From Tricholoma matsutake (lineage: Eukaryota > Basidiomycota > Agaricomycetes > Agaricales > Tricholomataceae), in contig AP026541.1 of assembly GCA_026075535.2 (NCBI GenBank), positions 10,912,001 to 10,976,000 on the forward strand: a DNA stretch of 64,000 nucleotides, written 5' to 3'. The notes beneath the pieces are model-generated. The model saw nothing but the letters and a program-made list of their open reading frames with translations, had not been told where the DNA came from and did no database searches. Below are positions 1 through 10,312 of this stretch, in pieces (position 1 is the stretch's first letter; every line of letters starts with the position of its first letter). Both the position numbers and the translations under genes were made by a program.

Positions 1-2
1 TA

Positions 3-1766
3 TATGACAGGGAACTACTGGGAGTGAGCCGAGCACTAGAGACATGGAGACACTACCTACAGGGGACACCATTCCCTGTGATGGTACTGTCCAATCACAA
101 GAACCTGACGTATTTCCGTCAGGCGCAGAAACTGAACCGACAACAGGCTAGATGGAGCATCTACCTGTCACAATTCGACCTGAAGCTACAACACATACTG
201 GGATCACAGATGGTACAATCTGACGCCCTATCGAGGAGAGCAGATCACATAGCCAAAGAAGACACTGATAACAAGGACAAGACCATCCTCGCTGATGAAC
301 TGTTCGTCAAAACGATCAACACTGAGCTCCAGGGAGCCCTGGTCTCAGCAATAATGAAGGACGACCTTGTAAATGATGCTTTATGAGCCCTGAAGAACAA
401 TGGAACCCCCCCAATCAAGTCTGCATTGGAGGACTGGAAATTCGAAGAAGGCCTGCTCTTTTTCAAAGACAGATGCTATGTGCCACAGGATGAAACCCTC
501 CGCCAAGCGATCATACAGAAATATCATGATAGCATCACGACAGGGCACCCTGGACAATGGCAGATGATCGAACTGATCCGATGAGACTACTGGTGGCCAG
601 GAATGGCCAACTTCATCAAGAAGTACATCGAAGGCTGCGCAAAGTGCCAGCAAATGAAAGTGAATACACACCCGATGACCCCACCACTGACACCGATATC
701 ATCTGATGCCAGCAGACCATTCGAGCTGGTAACGACAGATTTTATCATGGACTTGCCCGTGATAAACAGATTTGACTCAATCATGGTCATGGTAGACCAT
801 GGTCTTATGAAGGGGGTAATTTTTATCCCTTGCGCGAAGATGATCGACGCACTTGGCACTGCAGACCTTTACCTGCGCCATGTATACACAAGATTTGGAC
901 TCCCCGGAAGAATCATCTCAGACAGAGACCCTCGATTCGCATCCAAACTCTTCCGAGAACTCGGACGATTGCTCAGGATTAAGCTATCCATGAGCACCGC
1001 CTATCACCCCCAGACTGACAGAGAAACGGAGCAAGTAAACCAAGAACTAGAGGTTTACCTCCGCATGTTCTGTTCAAACAAACCAGGAGATTGGGAGCAT
1101 TATCTCCCAACGGCAGAATTCGCGCACAACCAGAAAATGCACTCTGCAGTAAAACACTCGCCGTTTTACTTGATGATGGGATATCAACCACGTGCTATCC
1201 CCACCCCATATGAAAAGACGAACGTGCCGGCCGCCGAACAGAGAATCCAGGAACTTCTTGCTGCAAGAAGGGAAGCTCTTGCTGCACACAAACTAGCCAG
1301 ACAGGCTATGGCTGCCCGAACGAAAGGGCGATACGAACCATTCAAGGTTGGAGAACAAGTATGGCTTGACTCCAAGAACCTGAAGATTGGCTACCCAATG
1401 AGAAAATTGGCGCCAAAACGAGAAGGGCCCTTCTTGATTGAAGACGCCCTGTTGAGAACGACATATCGACTGAAACTGCCGCCGAGATGGAAGATCCACC
1501 CAGTATTACATGCGGCCTTACTCACGCGATACCACGAGAATGACACTCATGGACGGAACTTCCTGACTCCACCACCCGACCTCGTGGAAGGAGAAAATGA
1601 ATACGAAGTGGAAGCGATCATTGCACACAAGAAGCACAGCAAGACACGCCGTTACCTCGTGAAATGGGTTGACTACCCAACATCCAAAAACACATGGGAA
1701 CCCGAATTGAACCTAAAGAATTCCCCCGAAATCCTGACGGCATATAAGAAGAGGTACCACCTCTGA
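3..1766 (+). pseudogene. Gypsy element E: pol C-terminal half (RNase H, integrase, chromodomain)
   Basis: One reading frame enters at the window edge and runs to 1766, interrupted only by TGA at 384 and 582. It begins inside RNase H (YDRELLGVSRALETW, then SNHKNLTYF and DALSRRADH). The integrase HHCC zinc finger follows (GHPGQW ... CAKCQQMK near 550-655), then the catalytic core (TDFIMDLP; SDRDPRF near 930; HPQTDRETEQVNQELE near 1000-1050), and last a chromodomain (YEVEAIIAHKKHSKTRRYLV ... WEPELN, 1600-1720). A chromodomain pol of this order is typical of Ty3/gypsy chromoviruses, which use it to target chromatin. RT and gag would lie left of the window. The two stops make it non-functional. 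Confidence 0.93.
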
Positions 1767-1812
1767 TGGAAACCCAAAAACCCCCTCTCTTCCCACAACG
1801 ACACTCCCCAAT

Positions 1813-2474
1813 ATGCCTGCCAAATGATGATTTACCAGAGAATACCTACGAAACTGATTGAATGCTGATGCCCTTCGTGTTCACCTCACCCACGATCCAC
1901 CGAAATACCATCTAGCCAGGATGTGCTTCTACTATGCAAGCACTATCAAACAGATGGAACAAAATCTAGAAGAAGCAATAAACAATGCAGACGCCCTGGG
2001 GATCGAGCAAACGATCCAGGAAATGATTGCACTGCAGTCAGACAGACTGAGAACAGCTGAGGAGAGACCTCACACCCCTTTAGGTCGACACAGACGACCA
2101 CTGACCTCGCTCTCGCCATTCAGCGAGCAGAGCGACAGAGACGAATGACGAGCTCCCTCTGGAGGCTCCTCCCGTTCTATGAAGAACCCGAAGATCATGC
2201 CTAGGGCACCCGAAATAATTGATCTGACCACCCCCGAACCCGAACCCGAACCAAAGACCACCCAACCGCCTTGGTCTCCCCCACACATGAGACATGCTAG
2301 ATGTTTCATCTGCCAACAGATAGGCCACTTCGGCCTGATTTGCCAATGATATGTTTGCAGGTATTGCAAACAGTGAGGCCCTGGACACTACAGAATGAAT
2401 TGCCCAGAGAAACCTCGGAAAGATCAAGAGACTGATCAAAAGAGAAGCCGAGCAGAGACAGCGGCTCTTCTTTA
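1813..2474 (+). pseudogene. Gypsy E extra ORF 3 after integrase, double zinc knuckle
   Basis: A separate frame starts at ATG 1813, 47 bases after the end of pol, and stays coding-like to 2474 apart from several TGA codons (1825, 1828, 1855, 2146, and two inside the zinc region). It has a helical, Gln/Glu-rich middle (EQNLEEAINNADALGIEQ), an acidic PEPEPEPK stretch, then CFICQQIGHFGLIC (C-x2-C-x4-H-x4-C) and a second, looser Cys-His knuckle (CRYC ... GHYRMNC) at 2300-2400. Zinc knuckles normally belong to Gag; here they lie downstream of integrase. It could be a displaced nucleic-acid-binding protein or an additional ORF of this lineage. I do not recognise a named family. Confidence 0.7.
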
Positions 2475-2563
2475 ACTCCGGATACAATGATTTTGATGAC
2501 AACACGATGGGAAACATGACAGGGGAGCCATATGGAAGGATTTAAAAGGCAGAGCTCAAGACA

Positions 2564-2920
2564 ATGGCATGACAAGACAGATCCATGCTCACAGGGATTA
2601 CGATCCTTGCCATCGTTGTTGGCATGACCCTGGCTGCAGCGGCAGCCCTAACCTTTGCATTCTGCCTCTACGCCATCTTCTGAACAGAACCCAAACCCCC
2701 GATTACAGACATTGAATTTGCCATCCTGCAATGCCCCCCTTTCAATGATACTACCGACTCCTTGACACCGCTACCTAGGGCAGCGCGAACCAGAAGAACC
2801 TGATCATGGTCTGAGTTCAGACATGAATTATTCCTCCATCGTACCCCTCAACCCCAACCTACCCACATAACCAGACCATGCCCGATCAGACCACGAAGGA
2901 GAGACGAAGATTTAGGTTGA
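2564..2920 (+). pseudogene. Gypsy E extra ORF 4, small single-pass membrane protein
   Basis: A frame from ATG 2564 to TGA 2918 holds about 118 codons with three internal TGA codons (2570, 2681, 2801). Residues from the second Met (2585) form one uninterrupted hydrophobic helix (ITILAIVVGMTLAAAA, then LTFAFCLYAIF). A proline-rich acidic region follows, and then a very basic Arg-rich tail ending just before the polypurine tract. A membrane ORF between pol and the 3' LTR sits where errantiviruses carry env. Nothing here shows an envelope fold, a signal peptidase site or a fusion peptide. I only claim a membrane-anchored small protein remnant. Confidence 0.55.
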
Positions 2921-2940
2921 AGTGTGGAACTTTCGACCAT

Positions 2941-2953
2941 AGCGGGGGGGTAA
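2941..2953 (+). other. Polypurine tract of gypsy E
   Basis: AGCGGGGGGGTAA directly precedes the LTR start TGTTACA, as expected for the plus-strand primer of an LTR retrotransposon. Confidence 0.75.
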
Positions 2954-3640
2954 TGTTACAATTTTCCTTGTAACTCATGGAACCCGACACACCCGACAAT
3001 TCCCTCCAGACAGGAGACACCCCTTGATTCATGCCTAGGGCATGTCCTTGACATCAGACACACACACGACACATGCTGACTGCATGCATTCGATCCCCTT
3101 CCCGTGGAAGGCACCCTTGACGCATGGTGACTCCATGCACCCGAACCCACTCCCACACATGCTGTGATACGACAGCCCCCTGACATGAGGTCCATGACGT
3201 CGGACTCTCACGATCGACATGCTGCGCTGCAGCATGTCCTTGACATTGGATCCTTGACATTGGATCCTTGACATTGGATCTGTGACATTGGACGCCTCAT
3301 GCTAGGCATGAGGCCTATTGTTTCTATTATTACTTGATACACATCTACCTTTCCGATTGGACGATAAGGACCTCCCTTCTAGTATAAGTACTGCGACTTG
3401 TAGTAGGGATGTCCTTAGTTTAGATCTAGGCAAAACTTGCAACTTGTGAACTTACTCAAAACCACTAAGGAAGCCCCTTAGTGCATGAACCTGAACGACT
3501 CTACACAGAAGCCCTGCTAGAGTGCACTACCTATCTTACGTCGGATGCTCCGAGTAAGACTAGTGCCGAATGACTTGTCGAGGAAGCACCTCGTCGAACG
3601 AAATTGACTAGATCGAGTGGTTGAGGCTTCACCCTTAACA
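2954..3640 (+). repeat. 3' LTR of gypsy E (687 bp)
   Basis: Starts TGTTACA after the polypurine tract and ends CCCTTAACA, giving the TG...CA ends of an LTR with a short inverted repeat (TGTTA/TAACA). A TATAAGTACTG box lies near 3380. Copia F coding sequence resumes within about 15 bases of its right edge, so the element is probably inserted in copia F with ATGGT (3641-3645) as the target duplication. The left partner lies outside the window. Confidence 0.8.
3237..3294 (+). repeat. Tandem repeat inside the gypsy E LTR
   Basis: Four copies of a 14-15 base unit (TCCTTGACATTGGA, the last one TCTGTGACATTGGA) follow one another in the U3-like part of the LTR, upstream of the TATA-like box. Such short repeats in U3 often act as enhancer elements, but nothing shows that here. 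Confidence 0.8.
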
Positions 3641-3655
3641 ATGGTTCCTCTGCAC

Positions 3656-6263
3656 ACATTTTATTTTTTGACAAAGGAAACCCAATATTGACTACTGTCC
3701 CTCTATTCCAAGGTGACACAATCTACTGGGCTCAGACTCATATCTTGAGCACCAAAAGGATCAATGTCATGACTATTTATGTTGCTGACTACTTAACTTG
3801 GCATAGGCAACTTGGACACCTATCCAAAGAGGCACTAGGGAAAATGCCAAATTGCACCATTAAATTCCCAATGAATTTAATTATTCCTAAAGACAAATTA
3901 TATGTCTGGGGTGTGCTGAAGGGAAAATGCCTCAAAATCTTTTCCTGAATCAGATTCATGTGGGGTAAAATTCTTTGAATTAATACATGCCGATCTAAAG
4001 GAACTCCTGGTACTTTCATACCATAAATATAAATACTTCATTGTATTTTTGGACAACAAAATGTCACATATCTGGATGCAGTGCCTTAAAAAGAAGTCCA
4101 ATGCTGCTGCAGCAATCAGACAATTTGAGGCAATGGCACATATTCAGTATGGCACTACTTTCAAGCACTGGCATGTTGATCCAGGGGGGGAATTCAAAGA
4201 TTGTGAGCTACAAACTGTGCTCAAGAATTCTGGCATCAAATTAGAGATGTCCACGCCTCACATTCACCAACAGAACAGGTGCACAGAGCGTGCCATAAGG
4301 ACAATAATGGAAAAGTTGCAAACACTGTGATTTACCACATGTCTACCACAATCATGGTGGGACTTTTGCATTGAACATGCAACATACCTATACAACCAAA
4401 CCACAATAAGGTGCCTGAAATGGCTGACACCTTTTGAGGACCTGAAAAAGGTCTGTCCAGATCTAAACGATCTGAAGGTTTTCAGTTGTGGTGCATACAT
4501 CTATCTACCCAAGGAAAAATGTCCAAACAAGTTAGCTCCCCAATCGGAGCTAATGACATACCTGGGATTAGAAGATGGCATTAAAGCATACCGTTTCATG
4601 CAACTTAGTGGTGCAATATTCATTGGTGCTATGGCACTATTTGATGAAACATTATTCCCATGCTGTCCCAGAGCTAAGGCTCCTGCCAAAACAGATCTTG
4701 GTGATTTTCCACCTCCAGAACCAGAAGACAATGACCACTCATCTGGAACAGATGGCAAAGATTCTACACCACCACCAGATCCACCACTTCCTCCATCATC
4801 AGACAATGATGACAATGATGTACCAAGTGAGCCAAAGGCACATGATGATGGGACTGACACTCCTCTTCCGCCACCTCCAGTTACCACTGAGGACTTTCAT
4901 CCAAGACATGAAGATCAACAGGAATGGCAGCAAATGCCCCATTGATCAGGCAGGCAGAGGAACATACCAAACCGTCCTGACAATACCTATGGAGAAAAGT
5001 GACTCCCCTCTGACATAGAGAGAGACATTGCATATGATCAATATTGGAAGAGATCTGTGGGTCAAGATTCAGATCATAACCAAACACGACCACAACCTCA
5101 ACAGCAAGAACTGGTTGCTGGACTGAGTTCAGCACCCCACGAGAGTGTGCCCAATTCCAATAATCAAGAACATGATCACCCAATGGGGGAACTGGATGAA
5201 GCAGGTTATATTAAAAAGATAACCAAGGAAGGTGGAGATAACCTGATTTGCTGGCTGCTATCCAAGGCAGCTGCACCATCAAGCAAATCAAGCAAAGTTC
5301 CAAACTGATTTCACAACATTGCACACCTACCCAGGCAGCAGCAAATTGAGTGGAAACAGGCTTGTCATGAAGAATTAGAGCTCTTTTTTTGCAAGTGACA
5401 AGTCTATGATATTGTTGATCTTTCACATGATTGTAAGACAATCAAAAATAGATGGGTTTTCTCTATGAAATCAGACAGAAGAAAACAAGCTAGACTCATG
5501 GCCAAAGGCTTTTCACAAGTCAAAGGTGTTGACTTTGATGAGATCTTCTCACCAGTAGTCCACTACAAGATGGTACACCTCATCTTTGCCCTTGCATCTC
5601 TAGAAGGCATGTATATGACTGGACTAGATGTAAAAACTACATTCCTGTATGGCAAACTAGATGAGGAGATCTACATGGATCAACCTGAGGGTTTCAGACT
5701 TGAGGAAAAAGAGTGCAAAGTAATGCGCTTATGCTGAGCATTATACAGCCTTAAACAGGCTGCACTAGCATGGTGGAATGAGCTAGAGGCATTTATGTGC
5801 ACTATTGGGTTTGTGCATGCCAGCTCCGATGCTGGCATTTTTATTCGCAAAGATCCTAAGACAGGCAGCATTATTATTGCACTAGTCTATGTTGATGATG
5901 GCTTGTTCATGGGGAAGAACAAGAAACTTGTGGATGAAAAGAAGAATGCTTGCTTAAAGCATTGGGAGTGCCATAGTACTGAAAAAGTCATGGAATTCTT
6001 AGGCATGCACGTCACCCAGACCACAACCAAAATCAAAGTTGATCAAACCAAATATCTCACCACAGTGCTCAAGAGGTTTGAGATGACAAATGCCAAAGTA
6101 GCCCCCAATCTGCTCTTGACTGGTTACACACTGCTGGAAAACACAGCAATGCCAATTGCAGGACTTAGATCAAAATATCAGTCTGTGATTGGATCTTTAT
6201 TGTATCTGATGCTCGGAACACAACCTGATATCGCTTATGTGGTAATCAAGATGACCCTTGTGG
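3656..6263 (+). pseudogene. Copia element F, pol remnant (GAG-pre-integrase, integrase, RT)
   Basis: A decayed Ty1/copia pol in several frames. The GAG-pre-integrase motif is TWHRQLGHLSKEAL (3795-3840). The integrase core gives WHVDPGGEFKDCE and a degenerate H-x-QQN-x-CTERAI near 4165-4300. A Pro/Asp/Ser-rich linker (4680-4900) precedes the RT: ARLMAKGFSQVKGVDFDEIF (5490), LDVKTTFLYGKLDEEIYM (5625), the intact YVDD box (5890), then QSVIGSLLYLMLGTQPDIAY (6180-6240). Stops and frame changes occur near 3946, 4330, 4943, 5305 and 5735. RNase H and the 3' LTR are missing; similarity ends near 6255. The 5' part probably lies left of gypsy E outside the window. Confidence 0.9.
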
Positions 6264-6495
6264 ACATGATATATCAAGTGGTTGATACATTTTGTTTCAC
6301 ATACAATTGCCCATATTGCAGGTGAGGTGATTAAGAAATAGCATGGGTATGGGTAAACACCATGGGTTTCCGGTCACAGGTATGCCCAGGTATGGGTATG
6401 GGTATGGGATTGCCATACCCATGGAACACCGTACCCATAACCATGGGTTTACAGGTACCAAATTACTGGTCAGGTGAGTGATCATCTGACTTCAT
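6264..6495. mobile_element. Left arm of outer hAT-like non-autonomous element
   Basis: From about 6335 the sequence is packed with both orientations of CATGGGTATGGG / CCCATACCCATG. The same motif reappears at 10190-10300, on the far side of the inner hAT element. Dense subterminal repeats of this kind are a hallmark of hAT termini. The exact left end is not resolved; 6264-6330 resembles nothing I recognise. The arm ends at GACTTCAT (6488-6495), the target duplication of the inner element. Confidence 0.5.
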
Positions 6496-7718
6496 TAGTG
6501 TTCTAAGGTTCAGTCCTATGGACCAAAAAAAAACCGGGAACCAAACTGAACCGAACCTCGGTCTGGTTCATTTATCGGTTATGGTTACATACATTTGAGA
6601 CCAGTCCAGTTCATGGTTACCTTGTTTTCAAAATTATTCAAAACTGATCAAAAACTGGTTTAAACCAGTTATAACTGGTCTTTTCACCCTAGTATATTGT
6701 ATCTACTTTATGCATACCATTCAGAGAGAGAAAAACTAATATTATTATTATACTTCTTATTTTACTACAGTGGGACACGCCTGGGGAAAAGTGCTGATTT
6801 TGAGCATGCTTATATACCTTTGTGGCTGCACATGGACCATGTGGTCATGTTTGTGCTCCCAGAAATAAAAGTCGTACCATTTGTGAGAATTCACGTGTGT
6901 CCATCAATGCATGATCATTCAGTCTGGCAGTTGCCAGACAATATGATGCTGGGCATGCAGATATCACTTTGCTGCGTGTCAAGCAACAGAAAGTAATAGG
7001 GCCTTGTAAATATGTAGTAAATTATATTTATGCTTCAATTCTCACCTCCCAACAGTCAGAATCTTATTTGATAGGAAAGAAAGTGAGTAACAGGGCAAGT
7101 GACAATTTTGATAGTTTTACAGCTATAACTTATCTTCCAATGAGTCAAATTTAAAAAGCCATGCAGTTCTAGATTCCCCCCAGAATATAGAATAGATTTA
7201 AGAGTGAAAATGGCAAGTTCTTATTTCTCACATCTTTGCCATTTGTGAGCTTAATACATGTCAGAAAATAGTTTGAAGGCTTGGAAATGAATCATAGAGT
7301 GTATCAGTATGTTATGGAATAAGTAGTTAAATGTTCAATGTGATGTGGAAGGGTTGTGGCCAGATATACTGTAAAATGCATTGATTTGAGGACTTGATCA
7401 ACTCAAGTTTGACTTGAGTTCTCAGGCATTTGCAATACTCCACATAAAAATGAAATTCAAGTTGTAGTAGATTAACACAATACTCTCCCACTTGTCTAAA
7501 CAGTATTTTTACCATTGCCAACAGTGGAGGAGGCGTCGGAGTCGTTGAAATCAATGCGCTCACTGCATTGATCACTATCCAGCCATTGCTGGAACGAGTG
7601 TCGACGACGTGTCTTTCTGCCACCTTCCTTCCCTCTTTCATCTGCCCTCTCTTTTTCAACGCTGCACCACCACCCTGTTAGCACCCATAACCACACAAGC
7701 CACCAAGCACAAAACATA

Positions 7719-7752
7719 GGGCCCAAATGATGAACTGATGTCGTCTGGGCCC
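7719..7752. repeat. GGGCCCAAATG palindrome, copy 1
   Basis: An imperfect 34-bp palindrome with GGGCCCA/TGGGCCC arms sits 4 bases before an intron-like segment. Related copies are at 9368-9400 and 61969-62000. Confidence 0.75.
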
Positions 7753-7756
7753 TCAG

Positions 7757-7818
7757 ATAAGTTTTTTTTAGTTGACTTCTTTCTTTTAAACTAACTAAAT
7801 GTTTTTCTTCGTTTTTAG
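7757..7818 (+). other. Intron-like module 1 (62 nt)
   Basis: Starts ATAAGT (one change from GTAAGT), has a T-rich tract, the branch-like CTAACTAA, and ends TTTTTAG before GTT. The same arrangement occurs in four other copies in this window (8579, 9404, 47567, 62005), each 61-73 nt. This copy has lost the donor G, so it could not splice as written. Confidence 0.6.
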
Positions 7819-7889
7819 GTTCCTTCTTCTGGATAATGACATCGCCCACCCATGAAATGACACACACAAACCCTATAGGAACCCCACGC

Positions 7890-8006
7890 AAGCCCTGCAC
7901 TGCTGCTGCAAGCCTCTGCTTGCAGGGCAGCAATGGGCCTGTTTCTGGACTGTGACAACCACACCCGATGCCACCCTACACTGCTGCTGCGAGCCTCTGC
8001 TCACAG
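7890..8006 (+). repeat. Class A hairpins, copies 1 and 2
   Basis: Two short inverted repeats. At 7907-7924 TGCAAGC-CTCT-GCTTGCA is a perfect 7-bp stem. At 7988-8005 TGCGAGC-CTCT-GCTCACA has one mismatch, and an outer CCACCCT/AGGGTGG pair encloses it. Further members are at 9005, 9285, 9530, 9668 and 62370. Confidence 0.75.
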
Positions 8007-8015
8007 GGTGGCAAC

Positions 8016-8441
8016 TATAAGGGCAACCTAAGCCTCTAGCAAAGGGAAATCCAAAGTTAAAATTATGCTACATAATACAGGGATTGGGGGCACACCTAGC
8101 AAAGGGAAATCCGAAGAGAAAACTCTAAGGATCCCCTTGCTGATGCCCAGTATATGTGAAGACAACAAAAATCAAATATAACCTAAAAATAGAAAAAGGC
8201 GGAAATAGGCGGATCAAGGCCACCGAATGACATCATACCAAGGGGTATGTGTCAGAAGGGGTACTCCGCCTCTAAATATAAAAGTGTCAACATGTACAAA
8301 CATGATAGCAAGGGAAAATTAGTAATAAAATCCGGAAAAATCATAGAAAATGAAGAATAGAAGGAAATGAGGTGGGGAAAAATATAGGACAAACATAAAA
8401 AATAGGAAAAACACACAGGGCACCCCCCTAGTCCCCTTACA
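8016..8441 (-). repeat. Solo LTR of gypsy family A (426 bp)
   Basis: The full 426-bp LTR of family A in reverse orientation, reading TATAAGGG ... CCCCTTACA on the plus strand, with no internal sequence attached. Flanks are GCAAC (8011-8015) and GCAAT (8442-8446), a 5-bp target duplication with one change. Solo LTRs arise by recombination between the two LTRs of a complete copy. It interrupts the hAT interior, so it is younger than the hAT insertion or the hAT copy it moved with. Confidence 0.9.
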
Positions 8442-8464
8442 GCAATGGGCCCTTTCCTAGATGA

Positions 8465-8870
8465 TGACAACCACACAAATGACAAGGATGACAAACGGCG
8501 GGGATGACAAACAATGGGGATGAGGAATGACAGGGATGAGGAATAACAGAACGATGTCCATCATCATTCAGGCCCTATGTGAGTATTGATTCATTCCTTT
8601 CCTTTCCTTTTAACTAACTAATGGTTTTTCTTTGTTCTTAAGGTTTTACATATGTTGTAACGACACCATGCCCAACCCCAGCACTCCATCCTGAGCCACC
8701 ACTGTGAGCCCCTGCGAGGGGTGGATGGGAGGGTTTAATGACGACAAATGGCAGGGACAACAAGTGGCGGCAATGACCAAAGGCAGGGATGACAAACAGG
8801 GGCGACAACCAATGGCAGGGAAATGAACAGTGGGGACGGTGAATGGCAGTGACAAACAGCAGCAAGAACA
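8465..8870 (+). repeat. GATGACAAAC-type degenerate minisatellite with intron-like module 2
   Basis: Short degenerate repeats of GATGACAAACRRYGGGG occur on both sides of an intron-like segment (8579-8642: GTGAGT, CTAACTAA, TTCTTAAG, 64 nt). A degraded class A hairpin lies near 8690-8735. The related minisatellite at 47740-48110 has the same base composition and the same position relative to its intron-like module. Confidence 0.6.
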
Positions 8871-8876
8871 CCAGAA

Positions 8877-9022
8877 CCCCCCTTGCTACAAATGCGAGAA
8901 GGTGGGGCTTTTTTTTGTTTTTCTCTTTTTTTTTTTTTTTGTTTGTTCTCATTTCTTTTTGTTTGTTCTCATTTTCTTTTTTGTTTCATTGCTAACCCCA
9001 CTGCTGTGAGCACCTGCTCGCA
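8877..9022 (+). repeat. Class B hairpin 1, T-run and class A hairpin
   Basis: CCCCCCTTGC ... GCGAGAAGGTGGGG (8877-8907) forms a hairpin and is followed by long T-runs. A class A hairpin TGTGAGC-ACCT-GCTCGCA follows at 9005-9022. The hairpin plus T-run resembles a terminator, but no transcript is known. Confidence 0.6.
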
Positions 9023-9367
9023 GGGTGCAAATGTAAATAATTTTATCTACTATATAATACAATTTAGACATGAAAACTGGTTGAAACCGGTCTAAACTGG
9101 TTATGGTCCAACTAACTTAGTGTACTGGTCTAGACCAGTTACGGTCCCAGTTAACCCTCTTAGAGGTCAAAAAACTGGACTGAACCGAAGCTTAAAACAC
9201 TAGACTTCATTGATTCACTCATGACATATTTGATTTCAAACTGCAGGATGATCGATGACACTACCATAGCACCCCCAACCACTGCCATGAGCAACTGCTC
9301 ACGGGGTGGGGACAGGGAGCTCTGATGACCAGAAAGCAATGCAAAACAACCACATCACACAGGGAAT

Positions 9368-9400
9368 GGGCCCAAATGACATTTAATGTTGTTTGGGCCC
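9368..9400. repeat. GGGCCCAAATGAC palindrome, copy 2
   Basis: 33-bp palindrome whose outer nine pairs (GGGCCCAAA/TTTGGGCCC) are perfect and whose inner part pairs with two G-T positions. The loop is three bases. It lies 3 bases upstream of an intron-like donor. The copy at 61969-62000 matches it as the reverse complement. Confidence 0.85.
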
Positions 9401-9403
9401 TAG

Positions 9404-9470
9404 GTATTTTTTATATATCTTTCGTTCTTGTTTTCTTTCTAACTAATCAATATTTTTATTTGATTTTTAG
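9404..9470 (+). other. Intron-like module 3 (67 nt)
   Basis: GTATTT donor-like start, a T/C-rich body, CTAACTAA branch-like site near 9439, and TGATTTTTAG end. Same order and size as the four other copies. Confidence 0.6.
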
Positions 9471-9733
9471 ATTCTAATAGTGCTATAGCAAGGAGCCAAC
9501 ACTGTTGACTTAGACAGCACCCACCACCATTGTGAGCCTCTGCTCACAAGATGGCGATGGGACCAGCAATGATGACGACACCAACGATGAGGGCAGGACA
9601 AGGAGGACAGGACAAGGAGGACAAGGAGGACCCAGAGCCACCACCATGACAGCACCCCCAACCACTGCCATGAGCAACTGCTCGTGGGGTGGAAATGGGA
9701 TGCATTTCAGATGGGGATGACAAGCAGGCACCA

Positions 9734-10131
9734 CCCCTCCCTCGCTCCAAATGCGAGCTGGAGGGGACTATATTCTTCCTCTAGGCAACAATAATGACAG
9801 CTCCCCCTCCCTTGCTTCAAACGCAAGCTGGAGGGGGCTATATTCATTTTCTAGGCCACGATGACAGCAGCTCCCCCTTTCCTGACCTCAAATGTGAGCT
9901 TGAGGGGCTATCTTTGGTTGACTCCCCCTCCCTCATGTCTAGCATGAGAGGGGGGTTTCTCATTGCAGGTCCACCACCCCCTCGTCGTCGACGAGATGAG
10001 AGGACAACAGGACAAGGTCCACAGGCACCACCCCCCTCGCTCCAAACATGAGCGGGGGTGGTTTCTCATGTTGTTCTGGGTGACAACCACCACCACCACC
10101 CCCTCCCTTGCTGTAAATGCAAGTGGAGGGG
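9734..10131 (+). repeat. Six class B hairpins in series
   Basis: Hairpins at 9734-9766, 9802-9837, 9872-9907, 9923-9955, 10028-10060 and 10100-10131. All have the plan C/T-rich outer arm, inner 5-6-bp stem, 5-7-base loop, then G/A-rich outer arm. The inner stems differ but keep pairing: CTCGC/GCGAG, CTTGC/GCAAG, CTCATG/CATGAG, CGCTC/GAGCG, CTTGC/GCAAG. T-rich sequence usually follows. Confidence 0.75.
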
Positions 10132-10312
10132 TTTTTCTTTTTTCTATATATTAATTTAGTGTAATTAAAATATCAAAATACATATTTATGCTGAAACCCA
10201 TGAATAAGCACAGGTAACCTGCAAAAACCCATGGTAATACTGTACCCCTACCTGTGCGGGTATGGTGTTCATGGGTATGGGTATGAGAAAATATACCCGA
10301 GGATTACCCCTG

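Larger units (their letters stand above)
6496..9202 (+). mobile_element. Inner hAT non-autonomous element with perfect 8-bp target duplication
   Basis: It begins TAGTGTTCTAAGGTTCAGTC (6496) and its right end, reverse-complemented, begins TAGTGTTTTAAGCTTCGGTT (from 9202), so the two termini are inverted repeats of TAGTGTTYTAAG. It is flanked by identical 8-bp copies GACTTCAT (6488-6495 and 9203-9210). Eight-base duplications and TAGTG/CAGTG ends define hAT transposons. AACTGGT/ACCAGTT subterminal repeats fill both edges (6530-6680, 9070-9180). No transposase ORF is present, so movement would depend on an enzyme supplied elsewhere. The interior carries intron-like modules, hairpins, a minisatellite and a solo LTR, all annotated separately. 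6690-7700 holds no recognisable gene. Confidence 0.88.
9211..10312. mobile_element. Right arm of outer hAT-like element with hairpin cluster
   Basis: Resumes directly after the inner element's duplicated GACTTCAT. It contains class A hairpins (9285-9304, 9530-9549 with a perfect 8-bp stem TTGTGAGC/GCTCACAA, and 9668-9687), a near-perfect palindrome (9368-9400), an intron-like segment (9404-9470), six class B hairpins (9734-10131), and a terminal zone rich in CATGGGTATGGG. The right end reads ...GGATTACCCCTG (10312), whose complement CAGGGGTAATCC looks like a hAT terminus. The 8 bases after it are not found at the left end, so the two arms have no confirmed target duplication. Confidence 0.55.

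Noticed and set aside
384..2803. Reassigned TGA codon (all stops in gypsy E are TGA)
   Set aside because: Intact A1 gag and the gypsy E pol end use TGA as a stop, and CGA-to-TGA by CpG transition explains many cases.
2956..3274. Cys/Ser-rich minus-strand frames over the gypsy E LTR
   Set aside because: Produced by the tandem repeat and the LTR composition, with no coding signature.
8638..8952. Hydrophobic frames in the hAT interior
   Set aside because: They arise from T-rich and G-rich repeats; no start context and no homologous frame in the related copies.
8877..10131. Bacterial Rho-independent terminators
   Set aside because: Hairpin plus T-run looks similar, but the DNA is fungal and the hairpins lie inside a transposon, with no genes to end.
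6319..10312. Outer hAT element with CAGG...CCTG ends
   Set aside because: Only a weak match between the ends, and flanks CCATATTG and GCACTCCT differ; kept only as two arms.
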